Positions 28,181 to 43,100 of a stretch of 64,000 nt of DNA are shown here, piece by piece. Both the position numbers and the translations under genes were made by a program. This DNA is from Odontesthes bonariensis. Its lineage: Eukaryota > Chordata > Actinopteri > Atheriniformes > Atherinopsidae. Position 1 is the stretch's first letter, and the number at the start of each line of letters is the position of its first letter. The stretch is from positions 24,432,949-24,496,948 of the forward strand of contig NC_134521.1 in NCBI RefSeq assembly GCF_027942865.1. Reading direction: 5' to 3'. Under the pieces are notes generated by a model, which was not told where the DNA came from, ran no database searches, and saw nothing but the letters and a program-made list of their open reading frames with translations.

Positions 28181-31100
28181 GTGTGTGTGCTTTAAAATCA
28201 GGGGATATCAGATGCTTCAAACAGCTTCTATGTCTGATTCAGAGAAACTGAAAAACAAAACATTCCCTCCAACTCATAAAGCTGTATCTTTGTGTCATGA
28301 GGAGATATCAAGAAAGCCCTGTTTGGAGGTACTTTGTCGTTGGGAAAGTAAAATAGGACAGCCAACATCTCCTTGATGTCTTTGTATCTTCAGAATGCAT
28401 GTGTGTTAATGGCAGTCTCACCGGCACTTCCTCAGACTGGTGCAGAAGGCTACAGGGAGGCTTGATTGGACGAGGTCTGGTGGCGAACCAGTACGCCAGC
28501 ACGGCGGTCAAGGCGCCAATGCCCACCAGCGTTGACGTCGGCAGTGAGCGGAAGAACTGGCCGAGCTCATCCATCTCCGGTATCCTCAGGCCACTCATCA
28601 TCTCCTGGGCCTGCATCTTCTCCATCAGGGTGGAACTCAGCTCTGCAGGGCAGAGGACACGCATTCAATTGTAGTTTCAAAGAACAAAAACATTTTGACG
28701 GGCAAATATTGTAACAGTAATCTGAGGCAGTACCACAATGATGATGAAGCAAGTGCAAACAAGTGGTGCATTTTTGACCACATTAAGAATATTTCAATAT
28801 TTCCATGTGAAACTGTGACTCTGTCGTCTTTTATCTGACATGAAACGACTCGTTTGTCAAATCAATAATGTTGAACGGAATCTTGCGTCCGAGTGGAAAC
28901 CACTCATGCTGAACTATGAGGGAAACCTGAACTTTGGATTGATTTTTAGATATATTAAAATCTGCAAGCTGACAACACTCAAAACAAATGACAACTTTGC
29001 TGTATGAATAAATCTCTACTGCATTTTAAACAGTGCAGTAGAGTGCAGTCACTGTTGTCACAGTGACTGCAAGCACAAGGAGGAAATGTTCATTTGAGGT
29101 CAAATTCAAAAGAATGGTCTGTGACTCTACACGTTAAAAGATTTGTAGGAAACAAATAACGCTTTGCTGACATTTGCGGGCACTGAAAACTAAATCTTGG
29201 TCCTTGTAAATTCTACTTCTGTTGAGTGGGCTTGTCGACAGATACAAACAATCCCCAGACAGACACAAAACTGTGCCCTCCTACAAGTTGGTCATTCTTT
29301 TCGTGACAAATTTAAGACTGATAAGTGTTTTATGATTATATTTGACCCCACAGCTCCTCAACCCAAATTCATATCTGGAAAAAGGATGAGTTAAGGGTAT
29401 TCCCACGCATTCTTAGTTTTACATTTAAAGTTTGCCAGCATAGGTCATCTATAGTACAGCAGTGAGAACTACAAAGTAGACAAAAGTACACGCACAAAAC
29501 ACATGGTGCGTATTAAGGTTCAGCTTCACTCACTCTCTCTCTCACACACACACACAGACACACACAAATTGCATAATTTAGCTCAGAAGGAGGTGGACTG
29601 CACTGCTGACTGGAGGGCTTCCTATTCTGCCCAGGGAAATGAGTCACAGACAGCGCCACCTGATCAGACGAATAGCACTGAGGACTGCTGCAGCTCACAG
29701 CCAATCGTAACCACTTCCTTTTCTTTACACACAAATAAACGCACACACAGTCACAGGTCTAACAGGCAGCGAGGGTGTTAAAATAAGGCCGTGGGAGAGC
29801 TGACTTCCTCAATCACTTGTTTTTTTTAATAAAAACCTCCCTCTTCACACTTAGGGGAACCTGAATGATACAAACGTGCACTAGAACGACAGCAAAAAAA
29901 AAAAAAAAAAAAAAAACAGATACACACCTTTTAATAATTTACAAATACATTCAAAATTTTCAAAACTTAAAGGAGGACGACAACAAATGAGCAAACAAGT
30001 CTCTTTCTGATGATCAACACCAAATGAGGACAACCTTTAAGTGAGCTGTATACCATGAAAAGGTGATCAAAATAAGCTGCCAACAGACTTTTAGACTTTT
30101 AAGAGACTTGAGGTTAAGAGTTCAGTGGCCCTTCCTGAGGGGCTCTCATGAACAAAAAACAAGAACATTGTTTTCTTAGCATGCACCCAGATCTTAACAG
30201 AAAAGATGCACTTAGTGCAATGTTTGAGAAGTTTCGACTCTGCTTCATCAAAAGTTGTTGAAATGATTACACTTGCAATACTTTTCCACACTGGTGTACA
30301 GGAAAACACAATTTTCTGCTGCTTATTGCTTGAAGATTGTGGTACATATTTAGAAAAACCTGCTATATGATTCATCATATATTTGTCTTATAATTGCATT
30401 TCTTCCTGCACAGAACAACAGCTATGAGCCTGTGTCGTATGAAGAATGCTATGTCATAAATCAGACAGTCTTTATGTTGTGATTTACCATAACAAAGTAA
30501 TGTTAAACTGTACGTTTATGAACATGGTCTTGGGAAAATGTTTCTGAAATGCACATCATTTCTCAGCCGATGGCCATGTTTCACTTCTGCATTGTTCCGC
30601 CCAACACAAAAGCCCCACATGCAAATGTGCCGATGGTAATAATAGCAGTCAGCGTCTGCACTGTCATTTGTAAAAGCAGCACTGATACAAGACACACTGA
30701 AATACTGTAGTGTACTGTAGGTATTTCTCAACAACTCCATTGCTTTGAGTCCATTGCACAATACCTTCAGGCACTCAATGGTGAATTCCCTGACGCTGCT
30801 TTATCAAACATCCCTCAGGTCTGAATCCTCTCAGTTAAGTTTCTGTTGGGACAGAAACTATTACCTGTGATCAGAAAACCACAACATCCCTCTGATGTGA
30901 CTGAAAACAATACTGCGTCTTCAACACCGCAGGGCACGACTCCCTCTTTATTTCACACTGCATTCGTCTCAGATATTTCCTCTTTTTCTGATGTCCATTT
31001 TCTGTATTACTGCAGTTCCAGTAATGAATTAGAGCAGCTCAAGTGCAGGGAAAGTTATAATTTCAAGTCAACTCAGTTAAATGTCCAGTTAAGTAGGTTA

Positions 31101-34100
31101 CTCAGAGCTGCTCACTCAATGCAGCTGAAGTCTATTAGACATAATGCCATTAATCAAGGAACAATTAGGAAACCTAATCTGGCATATTAAGACATATTAT
31201 TGCAAAGAAAGACACTTATCCCATTTAACACTATGGCATATTTACAAAGCATTTACTATGTTAACCTATAGTTTTTAATTCCACTGCATATAGATTTTGC
31301 GATTTGTTCGAAAAGAGTAACTAAAATCTGAAAATACGCTTATGTCCCTTCTGAGAAAAAAAAAAGTGTATCTTCATGACACTCGAATCTTTTAGCTGCA
31401 ACAAAGTTAGCTTTAGCTTAGCAAGAGGATCAAAAACAGAGGAAAAACAATAGCCTAGCTCTTTCAGAAGTTATTAATACAATTTTAAAACACTTTAAAA
31501 CCAAACTGACATGAAGTATCTAGTTCATTTATTTCATAGGTGTAGCAGCAGCTTCTTACTTACAGGAATAGTTTCACTTTTTGGGAAAGACACCTTCTCC
31601 TGCTCTGTAAAAGAGTTACGAAGAGTTAGCTTAGCCGAAGGAACGTCCCCTTTCCATTAAAGTGATACTCCGGAGTAGATTCAACCTGGGGTCATTTGAA
31701 CCGTGATATCCAGCCAAGTAGCCCACCCGCAGTTTTTTCGATATTGGCAGAACATCAGCTGAGTTACTGAGTTATCCCGAATAGCTTCGTACAAGGGTTA
31801 ATGGATCCTGGCAGTATCTCCAAAATTACCACACTAAAATCACATGCCATGACACCAAACTTCTACAGTAGTACAAATATGGTTTGTACTCACAAAACGA
31901 TGCATTTGGAAGTTTGAAAATAGTCCAGGAGTTTATTATCATCAACACAAGCCTGATAGCTTCTCTGCTGTTAAAGCTGCGTCGACATCACTTCCTTGAT
32001 CTGGGAGCTTCAAAGTGAGATGAGGGTTGATCTACTACTGTAGACAACAAAGTAAATGCTATATTCTACGTGTTTTTTTTTTATGAATTTTTATGTTGTA
32101 GAGTTGTGAAATTATTTTATCAATGGAGAAATTGAGCAGCCTTGCTTTGTTGTCTACAGTAGTAGATCAACCCTCATCTTACTTTGAAGCTCCCAGATCA
32201 AGGAAGTGACGTCGACGCAGCTTTAGCAGCAGAAAAGCTATCAGGCTTGTGTTGATAATAATAAACTCCTGGACTATTTTCAAACTTCCAAATGCATCGT
32301 TTTGTGAGTACAGACCATATTTGTACTACTGTAGGAGTTTGGTGTCATGGCATGTGATTTTAGTGTGGTAATTTTGGAGATACTGCCAGGGTCCGTTAGC
32401 GCTTGTACTAAGCTATTCGGGATGACTCAGTAACTCAGCTGATGTTCAGCCAATATCGAAAAAACTTCGGGTGGGCTACTTGGCTGGATATCACGGTTCA
32501 AATGACCCCAGGTTGAATCTACTCCGGAGTATCACTTTAACCATTCACCTTTCATTACATGCATTGCATAGCATGTGTTTAGTCTTTATGTAACATCAAA
32601 AAAAAAAAAATAACATACTACATACTCAAGTTTCCAACAATCACCCTGCATTGCTTGGATACAAGAAAGAGTCAGTTATATTGTAATCAATAATAATGTA
32701 ATGTTTTCTCACATATCAAACAAGATTATCTAAGTTTTTTTTTTAGTTTTTTTTTTTTTAAAGTGAACAGGAAACATTTGGTTGAAGTAAAAGTGTGTTT
32801 GATTCCAGTACCCAAGAGCAACCTCAAGTCAGTTTTCAGCTCAGAGTGAGTTAACTGACATGATGGAACTCTTGACTTGAGTTGGTTTGGAATCTGATTG
32901 CACCATGTGTGAAAAAGCACCTTAAAATATCCAGAACGCTCCTTATCTCGCTGAAGCAGGAAGAGACGGCGCCTATAGTAAACAAACGTTGTCCACATGG
33001 CCATGATAACACATCCCATGACTGTTATGTTACCAGCTCTACATTTTTATGTTATTCCTTTTATTATAGGCTGTAGTTTCCATATTCATGTTGATATCCA
33101 ACTTTTCATATATTGTTCCCAATTGCATTACAGCTAATTTATCTGAACAGATGTAATGTGAGTGTCAGTGGCGAAGCTAAGCTAAGCCAAGCTGTCATGA
33201 ATGGACAGAAAAATGTTGTAATTGACTGACTGACCATAGTAGATGTTTCCCTCCTTTCTTTATTTAATAATTGGCCCACATAGTCAACTGACTTTGTAAG
33301 TACAAATATTTCTCTCTGTACTGTGTCCACTGTGTAATGTGTTTTGGCTGCAGTGATGACTGAGCCACAGTGGATTAGCTGGTGTTTAAAAAGAGAGACA
33401 GAAGTAGAAACATCACTGGACACGCTCTAAATATAAACAAGACTCCATTACCCACTGACACCACTGTGCAGTAAACTGGAATAAAGGAGAGTGCAGCTGG
33501 TTACAAAAAGCATTCTTGTGCACACACACACACACTCCATCCCAATCTGGAAAGAGCAAAGACAAATGGCTAGAACAAGGGTCACATGTTGTAGTACAAA
33601 GACAAATAATAACACTTTCAAAGACAAAATTTAATTCTTTATGAATCTGACACTGATTTATGTTTTGTTATGAGAATTTTCAGTATTTTTATTTTTTTTG
33701 TCATTAAAGTTTTTTTATTTAAACACACAAACAAATACGGTACAAGGCTTACATGGTACAATATGCAGGAAAGAACAGCTTACAAAACACGGTCAGACAG
33801 TTAAAGTAGAAATAAGAGGTGCTCCTCGATGATGAAGAAGGAAAAAAAAAAAAAAAAAAAAAAGGGTAACAGAATATGAAGTATATGTGTCTAATACGCA
33901 TACGTATCTTGACATACAAATATTAGGGAACCGAGGTAAAAAACTGTAATGTTCACATTCCTGGCAGCCTTATAATAAAGCCACTACTGTGAAGTCAGGT
34001 ACACTTAAAAGAAATCCCAATTGTTTAACACCACCTGCCCTTTGCCTCTTAATCTAGTCAGCATAACCTCATATGATACAGTTTCAGTCATTAACACTTT

Positions 34101-37100
34101 CCATTCCTGGAATGTAGGGTCTTCGGGTGCCTTCCAGTGTCTAAGTATAATTCTAGCAGCTGAGGTTAGCCCAACCATCAACACTGAGTGTACCTCTTTT
34201 GTGAGCTGGGGTATTGTTGTTTTGTCTCCAAGAAGACATAGACGAGGACATAATGGGAGAGCTACATCTATCCATGTCTCTAGAAATTTAAGTATTTTTC
34301 CCCAGAATGGTTTAACCAAAGCACACTCCCATATAAGATGTAGAAAAGTACCAGTTTCTTTTTTACACTTCCAGCAGACATTACTATTTATTAATCCTAT
34401 TGTAAAAAGTCTGCATGGGGTCCAGTAGAACCTATGTAGAATTTTATACTGAATAAATTTACACCTTACTTCTTTGATATATTTCCCATTATCGGCCAAG
34501 ATTTGTTCCCAAGTGTCTTGGTCTATATCGCATTCAAGTTCTCTTAGCCAGATCAGTCTTAAGCTTTCACATGAGCTACTGGTCAAACAAACTGTTTTAT
34601 TGTAAAACACTGAAGCCCTATGATTAACTGGCAATCACAGAAAATCCAAAATTGCATTGTCTTCTTCTTTTGTCACATTTCTTTTCAATATGCAGTGTCT
34701 AATCTGTAAGTACTTCCAGAAGTCACCCTTCTCTTGCAGATTATACTCCTGAGCAAGCTCAGCAAATGATTTAATATACCCTCACTGAAAAGGTCACCAA
34801 TTGTATGGATTCCATTTTCTACCCACTTTTTCCAAATGACAGTGCGTTTACCTATTTTAATTTCGGGATTGAGCCACAGAGAGGAATAATTTTCAGTATT
34901 GTTGACCATTATTTTATTAACTTATCATCTTATCATTGTCATAATTTTTATTATTTACTGTGCATCTTAGAATCAAAATAAAAAAATATTTGTAGAGAAA
35001 TTCATGAGACAATAGCTAATATCTACTTAAAACCAGACAAAATTATTTAATTATCTTATAATCTAATTAAAGAGTTTGTATCATGTTCATTTACAAGTTC
35101 AAAAGTTTATTATTGGAGTAAACTAAAATAGGTTCACATGGATTAATTTAGGGGGGAAAAAAACAAACAAACAAACAAAAGTAAAACGGCGGGTCTTGAC
35201 AAACTATTTTAAAGTTTTGTTAGAGTGGGAGGACCTGACAATGACCGACAGATATGTTTCAGTTATTTTTCATTTTGAGTGTATTACCTTGCCCTATTGT
35301 GCAAATGTAATCGAGTCAAGACACACAAACGTGTCAAATTATGTCACACACTGTAAGCAATATACATTTTCTAGGGTCCGTCAAAGAGTCCGTTTTTTTA
35401 TCATGTAAAATCATGTGTAATCTTATGCAAATTACATTTTGTTTTTGTAACAAAACCAGTTTCTGACCATCTTTTCAAAACACTGACTTATGGAGGATTC
35501 AACCTGTCAGCTCCTGTGGGCTACTGTGATACTACGTCTGTACGTCGTCCTTATATACAGATAATTTTTTGGATACCCATTTTTTTTTTGTTTATGAAGA
35601 ACCAAACTCTTATGTGGAGCCTGCTGGGTTAAGCAAATCTGAAAATTCCTTGGTACAGAAATGCCAGCGCACCACATCTTCTCCTACCCTGAAATAGCCT
35701 GACAGCCACAGGAGACTCGCAACCTACCCAGACCCCTAATTGGTCCCCAGGAGGGAGCCGAACATCTAACTGCCCATTGTTATTTCTGGCCCTCGTTTTT
35801 CTGCTCTCATCTGTTTACTTCTGATTGACTGACGGTAAAGAAACAACAAACACTGATGACTCATAAAAAGTTCAACAGTTGGCTGCACTGATGCAGGAAA
35901 CTGTCTTGAAAATTAGCTTCCTTAAAATGGGGATGAAACAGGATGAAAAGCCTGTCAGACTTAAAAGTCTCTTTTAAGATATGCTTTCCTCCACTTTTCT
36001 GATCTAGCTGAGAACAAGCATGTGTAAAACCGTCTCAGCACCATGAGGAGCAGAGCTTTCGGTCGCTCTGCTCCCCAACTCTGGAACTCACTCACACCAG
36101 ACATCTGCGACATTGACTCTTTACCCCCCTTCAAATCAAAACTAAAAACCCATCTGTTCCAAGCTGCATTCTCCCTCCAGCCTCATTGTTCTTTTTAAAC
36201 GTGTGTTATTCTATTTATTGTGTTTCTAATGTTTTAAAGTATCCTTGAGTGTTAAGAAAGGCGCTTTTTTAAATAAAATGTATTATTATTTTTAAAACAA
36301 GGCGGATTTTCAACATACTGTCATGTTATAGATGAAAGTTCAGCCACATCTGCTGTATATTCACATACAAAAATGTGTTTGTCTTTGTCAGAACAGGATG
36401 ACCTGCCACTTTCTCAAGAAGAGCTTTCAACAGGGAAAGTGTGAATATATATTTTACTAGTTGAGATGCGGCTGTATGGCTAAATTTGCCTGATTACTTT
36501 GCATAAACAGAGTGGTGTCTCCACCTAGCCTGAAGCTCTGCTTGGTGTCCAGCTCTCTGTCTCATAATAACCTTGATAACATACCACTGGGATGCACACG
36601 CATCCAAACAAGCCCGTCCACACACATTTTTTAGTCCATTCCAGCTGTTATCTACAAAGACTGTTGCTTCAGCTGGAGTGACAAAGGAACAGCAGGCCAG
36701 CGGCATCCCCTTCAGCAACAGCAATGACCTTCATCAGCATGGGAACTCATCCATCCATTCTCCAGTGTCACAGAGAAAAGCTGAATAGAGGTGCTGCTGG
36801 GCCAAGCAGGTGAACTAAATCCTGACAAGAGTCACACACACATACTCAGCCTTCTGCTCGTCATGTGAGTGGACAGAGGCTCCTCTAGTTGACTGTGGCC
36901 ACTGAGTCAGTGATGCATGCAGGGGCTTGGTATACTATAGGTGCAATGAGCTTGGAAGCAGATCAGACCGAGTGTACACACCTTCAACATAAACTTTAGT
37001 CAGACAGTAAGTGATGAAAGAGTGATGGAGTTGATGGGAGAGTGTCTGAGTCAGTGGAAGAGGAAAGACTTAAGGCGTTGGAAACCAACGACTGAAGGAA

Positions 37101-40100
37101 AGACCTGTACCATGGTTAGCTAAACTGGACAAACATTTTAATCAAATGGAATCAATTCACATAAGTAAAGGCCCTTTGCTACCATAAGCACTTAAAGGGG
37201 AAGTTCGTTTTTTTAAACCTGGACCTTATTTCTGGCATAAAATACGTTCATCTACTCATCGATAACATTTTGGTGAAAGTCGGCGTCCTTCGGACGCTAT
37301 TTAGATTACTCGAGATCCGCATATATCCATTTAACGGGAGAGAACAATACAGCCTCTAAATGAGGCATTATCTGTCTTTATTTCACCAATAGTTTAAGAC
37401 GAATGAATGAATGCGTTCTATTGCACTGTTAGTTCAGAGCAGCCATGTTGTTGTCATCAGGGGGTGCTATCGGGGGCTTTCTACACACGCGTCTACCAGG
37501 ATGACGTCATCACCGCTCGCCGGGTTTGCTACTGCTAGTTTTGTGCAACATGGCAATTTGGACATACGCAATATCTACGTCATCCCAGTAGACAATAAAG
37601 ACAGATAATTCCTTATTTAGAGGCTGTATCGTCTTTGCCCCGTTCTCTCCCGTTGTATGCATATACGCTGATCTCGTGCGATCTGAATAGCAATACGAAG
37701 GACGCCGACTTTCACCAAAATGTTATCGATGAGTAGATGAATGTATTTTATGCCAGAAATAAGGTCCAGGTTTAAAAAAAATGAACTTCCCCTTTAATTC
37801 TACAAAAGTCTTCAATTTTTAGGTGTTGGAATGATTATTTTCTCTTTATCTTATTCTTAATTTTGGGGAAACTTGTGGAAAGGTGGCCCGATTTTTGCAC
37901 AATGCTTCTGCATTTTGGCTTAGTTTTTGTTCAACAACTAATGACGCGATGCAATACATTATATGTTGTTTATCATCCCAGGTTGTATTTACCTCATAAC
38001 AAGATGTGGTAAGGCCCAGACTGTTTTGTGATTATATCTTGATACACAAAACCTTAGAAATGACATGAGGGTACAAGAGGGTGTACATGACTGTCGAACA
38101 ACCATTTCTTACAGAACCTGAATCAAATGTCAGCTAACAAAAATAAGCTTGCTACTATAAGCACAGACCTACTGCAGCTGACCCACTTATACCATGCAAA
38201 GATGCATTCCAGGAACTTGTATGCATTGATGAATGGGAGGGTAAGCAGATAAACTGCTTTTTCACCGCTGACATTTTAACTTAACAAGTGGACTTTGACT
38301 TTAGTTTCTCCTTCTTGCCAAGTTGTACAAATGCCACGAAAAATCTTTCACCTTGCAGAATGACTGTGAATATAACTCTGTACAGCTTTTCACTGACAGT
38401 TTAAATCAAATTATTACTATTTCTCCATAATGTCCTGGGATTTTTCTTGATATATTTATTTAATCAGAACATCTGTTACCTGCCTTTTGCGTTTTGAAAA
38501 ACAAAAGAGGGACAAGCTCAATATGAGCTAAGCTAGATATGTAATCTAAGATAGTTATCTTCTGTTTAGACAGAAATCAGCCTAATGTTAAGCCCCATTT
38601 TAAGACTCTGGTGCTGGCCTACAGGGCAGTGGAAGGAACAGCCCCTTCATACCTCCAGGCTATGGTCGAGCCCTACCCCCCCCCCCCCCCCCCCCCCCCC
38701 CCGACCACTTCGCTCTGTCACTCAGGGGTCCCTGCGCACGATTGACACGGTCACGGCTTTCCTCTGTTCTGGCACCCGGATGGTGGAACGGTCTCCCAAC
38801 TGATGTCAGGACAGCTGAGTCGCTGCCCATCTTTCCCCGCAGGCTGAAAACCCATCTCTTCAGGAAACACTACCCTGATCCGCCCTCTTAGGACATCACC
38901 TGCTTCGTTCTAGTCCCTTACGCACTTATTTGTTTCCTAAATTGTCTTTGTTTTCTAAATTGTCTTCCCATCTGTCTAGGTACCTGACTTATTGCACTTA
39001 CTGTAGCACTAGTTATGCTCTTAGCTGTTTGGTTTTGGAAGGAAATGCACTTGTGATTTCTTGTGACCTGAAGTTCTTTTGCCTACCGATGTAGAACGCA
39101 CTTATTGTAAGTCGCTTTGGATAAAAGCGTCTGCAAAATGACCGTAATGTAATGTATCTGAGCTGAAATGAAGCAAATGACAATTAAAGAAAATTTCAAG
39201 GAATGTCTTGGACATCTTGAGTAGCTTGGCGCGAAGTTAAGGGAACACTGTACATTTGGCTGGAAAGTCTAACAGATGTGCACAGTTAAATACAGACTGT
39301 ATCATATCCATTACAAAACATTTAGTGGACATGCTGTGCATGAACAGATGGATAAAGAAAATAAACATTTGAACTTTTCATACATCCTAGTGGGTATAGG
39401 AATGGGCCGCAGCAGTGAGAATGCCTTGTAGAGGTCCAGGTTTAATAGTTCAGCTGCACCACAGATCAGCACGAGTAACTGAAACATTTACAGATGTTAA
39501 TATGCACCCAAAAGTCCAGGGAATTTTAGAAATGCATCTACAGTGTATGAATTATGACTGACAAGGCAAAACCGAAAGATTCAACTTGACCATGAATTTC
39601 ATGGACAAAGGAAAATCTGTGTTGAATCGACTCTATCAATGATCCAGAACTCGGTAGAGAGCCACTTTGTCTTCAAACACCCATACACGTCACAGAAACA
39701 CTTCCACAATGGACTCGTGTAGGACAGCTCTGAATATTTGCTTAGTGGGGAACTTTTAGAAGGTTGGAGGAACATACCACCATTAAGGTGAAAACATAAA
39801 CACTACACATGAAAAAAATCTCAACTCTAAGATTCTACAACGAGGCTTGATTAAAGCAGCAGCTCCTCATCGAATCACCTGGATGTTTTTTTCTTTCTCT
39901 ACGAGGAAGATTCCACAAACCAAGGATTTTACTGCAGCATGAAACTGCAAGCTATGCAACGGTGAGGGCTTGTGAATGGCCCAAACCCAGTTCCTGCATC
40001 TTTTAAAACTTAAAGTAAAGGAAACCCAACCTTTCGTCCTTAAATCCCGCCCCATCGGCCCATCCGAGGGCCGTCACCAATGATTAGAGTCCAGCGTGCA

Positions 40101-43100
40101 GATTACAGCCTATTAGCAGAGAGGCAGATGGCCAGTAGTAACCTCTCTACAGCATTCAATATATTATTTATCAAAAGACAACCTACTCTACTTTTATTAT
40201 AATCATTTTCCTTTGTTTTGTAGCTTCACTTGCATCAGGGCAGCCCATTGCTCTTTGGGCTCCAGCTTTTTATTTTTAGCCATCACTATTTAATCAGTCC
40301 CACACAGCAGCTCTTCAAACAGCCGTTATCTCTCACTGCCATTCCTCTACTTAGACAGCACAAAAGGTCTCAGACCGCAACTTTTTCCTGTCACTGTCCC
40401 AATAACATAATCATGCAGACACAGTAACATCCTGTGCACTCGAAACAACCACCAACCCACAATGAGATGCTGCACCACAGGTAACTGCAGTTTATCACAA
40501 AATAAGAACAACTAAAGACCCTAGCTGCAGAAAAGGAAATATTTGGTATAAACTGAGGACGGACTGCTACTGTATATGCAATGAGAGATAAAGAGACATT
40601 CAGAGTAAGTAAACCAGAAGAAGCTAAGCAAGCCAGAGATCTAAACTGCAACTGCAGTGCAGAAAGGTTAAAGCAGATGTTTTCTAGGCAGCAGCACTTA
40701 CAAACACGTCCGGCAGCCGGTGAGGCGTGATGTGTGTCTGTGTAGGTGTGCATGTGCATGTGTGTGTGTGTGCTGTGTCAAGGGGCATCGGGCGGATATC
40801 ACATTGCTCTGTGCAAACTAGTGATTACCTTCCCTCTGGCACCAGCTAGATTAAGCTGAGGCAAGCAAGAGGAGGGTAGCGAGATGCGTTTTAGCCTAGT
40901 TTGAGCCTGGCTGGCTTCCGTATCACACCACCCTGAGCTCAACAGACGTTGCACACTCTCACCACACCCACTCCTCCCTCCCTCCCTCCCTTCACCACCA
41001 CTACTCTCTGCCTCTGTCACTGAACACACAGGCGTACCCTCCCTCACTACATAAACATGATACACGGACAAACGCACAGGCTTATAGTGACAGAGAATAC
41101 AAATGCATGTGCATGTACATATATACAAATTAACTTCAATGCTCGCACTGTTGATGTGGAAAGGTTTAAACAAATCACATAGGCCCACATTAATTTAAGT
41201 TGTGCTCAGTTTCATTTGACTAACAAAGTAGAGGGAAAGATGGTTATAAAATCTCAGTATGGGGGTTAGAACATCTTATGGGCCACAAGATTATTTTCAG
41301 CATCCCTAAAAAAGAAAATGTATTCTTTACATTAAATATCAAAAATTTTCATTCAAAATTTTTGTGTGATTTTTAAATACTTTAAATAGTCAAATCTGCA
41401 GCTAACACTTCAACTACACATGCAAAAAAAACCTGTTTCACTTCCTCGTTGTCAAATGAGGAAGTAAAGCTTGGTTTTCTTTGGGCACTGGTCATATTTC
41501 AACTTCTGTAATCACAAACCCACGGATATTAAAAGTCTTAATTCACAAGGAATGGCTGTAAGCTCAAACCAAGAAGGTACAGCATTGTATACTGAGATAG
41601 CCAAGCAGACCTAGTTCAGCACTTATGGCATCCCACAAAATGAGGAAGAGTGAGCACAGTGTGCTGAAACAGCAATACGGCTCTCAGAAAGAGAACTGCC
41701 ATATGGCTCTGAGAACATCCTGACTGGCCAAAATCAAATAATCAAATTGACACTAGGTTATATTGAGTCATATCTGTAGAGTGCAATTCTCATTCATACA
41801 TATAATTGTTACCAAATTCCAAATAAAGTTGTTGACATGCAGATCTATAAGAATTGGCCTCCGTCTCTACAGCTACATTTGCATCATTAGTCCTCACATT
41901 CCGCCCAGGTGCACAGTCACAGACATTTATTATGTTGGTGAAAAGACTGCTGACAAATACATGCAGTCACATAAAGTATCTTTTATCTTTGCAGATTTAG
42001 AATTCAAATACATCAACAACCTAACCACTTCCTTCTTTCAGATTCAGATCCAATAAAACTACCTTCCTAAATATTTAACAAAAAAAGATCATGCGGTCTG
42101 TAAAGACGGAAGTTATGTGTGAGCACTCAAACATCACTGGTTGTTTCCTGGAAAAAAAAAGAAAGGGTGTGGTAAAGCTACCTCTTACCTTTAATTAAAT
42201 ATTAAAGTAGGAAAAAGAATAGGTTTACAATACATTATTGATACTGGGAGCAGCAGAGTGTTGGGATGTAATGACAGGTGGAAGACATCATGGATCCTCT
42301 CCAGTGGCCTCTCTTAATTTCAACTAAACGATTCAGCGTTACAGGAATTTGCTCTCATCAGTTGCGTTGTGTACCAACTGCAACCGTATACCAGCAAATC
42401 TTGATATCAATATACGAGCAAAACTGACAGCTGTTACTGGATGTTGGTCACTTAGCAACCATGCAGTGCAGCTGTTGCTAAAATCATACTCTGTGGCGGA
42501 GGAATTACCACTAAAACAGGCACATAATCCCCCGTCATCATATTTAGCGCCTTGTTACGCTTCCACACTTGAAGAAAAAACAGCTTGAAAGGATCATTTA
42601 TATATAAACTGAGCTGGAGGTCAACAACTAGTCTTGTCCCTGCTCAGCTTTAAAGACCCTACAAATCGGTTTGTGTAAACTGGGGTGGGGGTGGTGTCGG
42701 CTCCAAAGCAAGAGCATGCCGGGCTCTCCGGTTTGCCGGTAGGCCGCAGGATTTCAGCACCCGTAGCTCCTGGACAGCTCCGTCCAATCAGCTGCGCTCT
42801 TTAGAAGAGCGTCAGCCTTCCTCATCCTTCCTCATCCTCCCTCCCTCCATCACAGAGGCATGGCGGAGGGCATCACAAGCGAAATGCTGCCTTTCACAAC
42901 CGGCTTCCAGGCGAAATCACACGTTTCAGTTTAAACAAAACAATGAGAGGTGCTTCCTGCTCGTTCAGGGGCAGACACACTGCAGTAGATCAGTGGGTTT
43001 TCAATGATATGAGACTAGAGCTAAGGAGGAGGGGGGGGGTGGTTAGTGACGTGTGTCCGGTTTCTACGCACAATGTCACACGACCTTAGCAGCTGGCAGG

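Noticed and set aside
28101-28376. Open frames across the (TG)n run
   Set aside because: Translation of a microsatellite (Val-Cys repeats), with no other coding evidence.
34021-34428. 135-codon plus-strand open frame
   Set aside because: Opposite-strand shadow of the L1-like ORF2 fragment.
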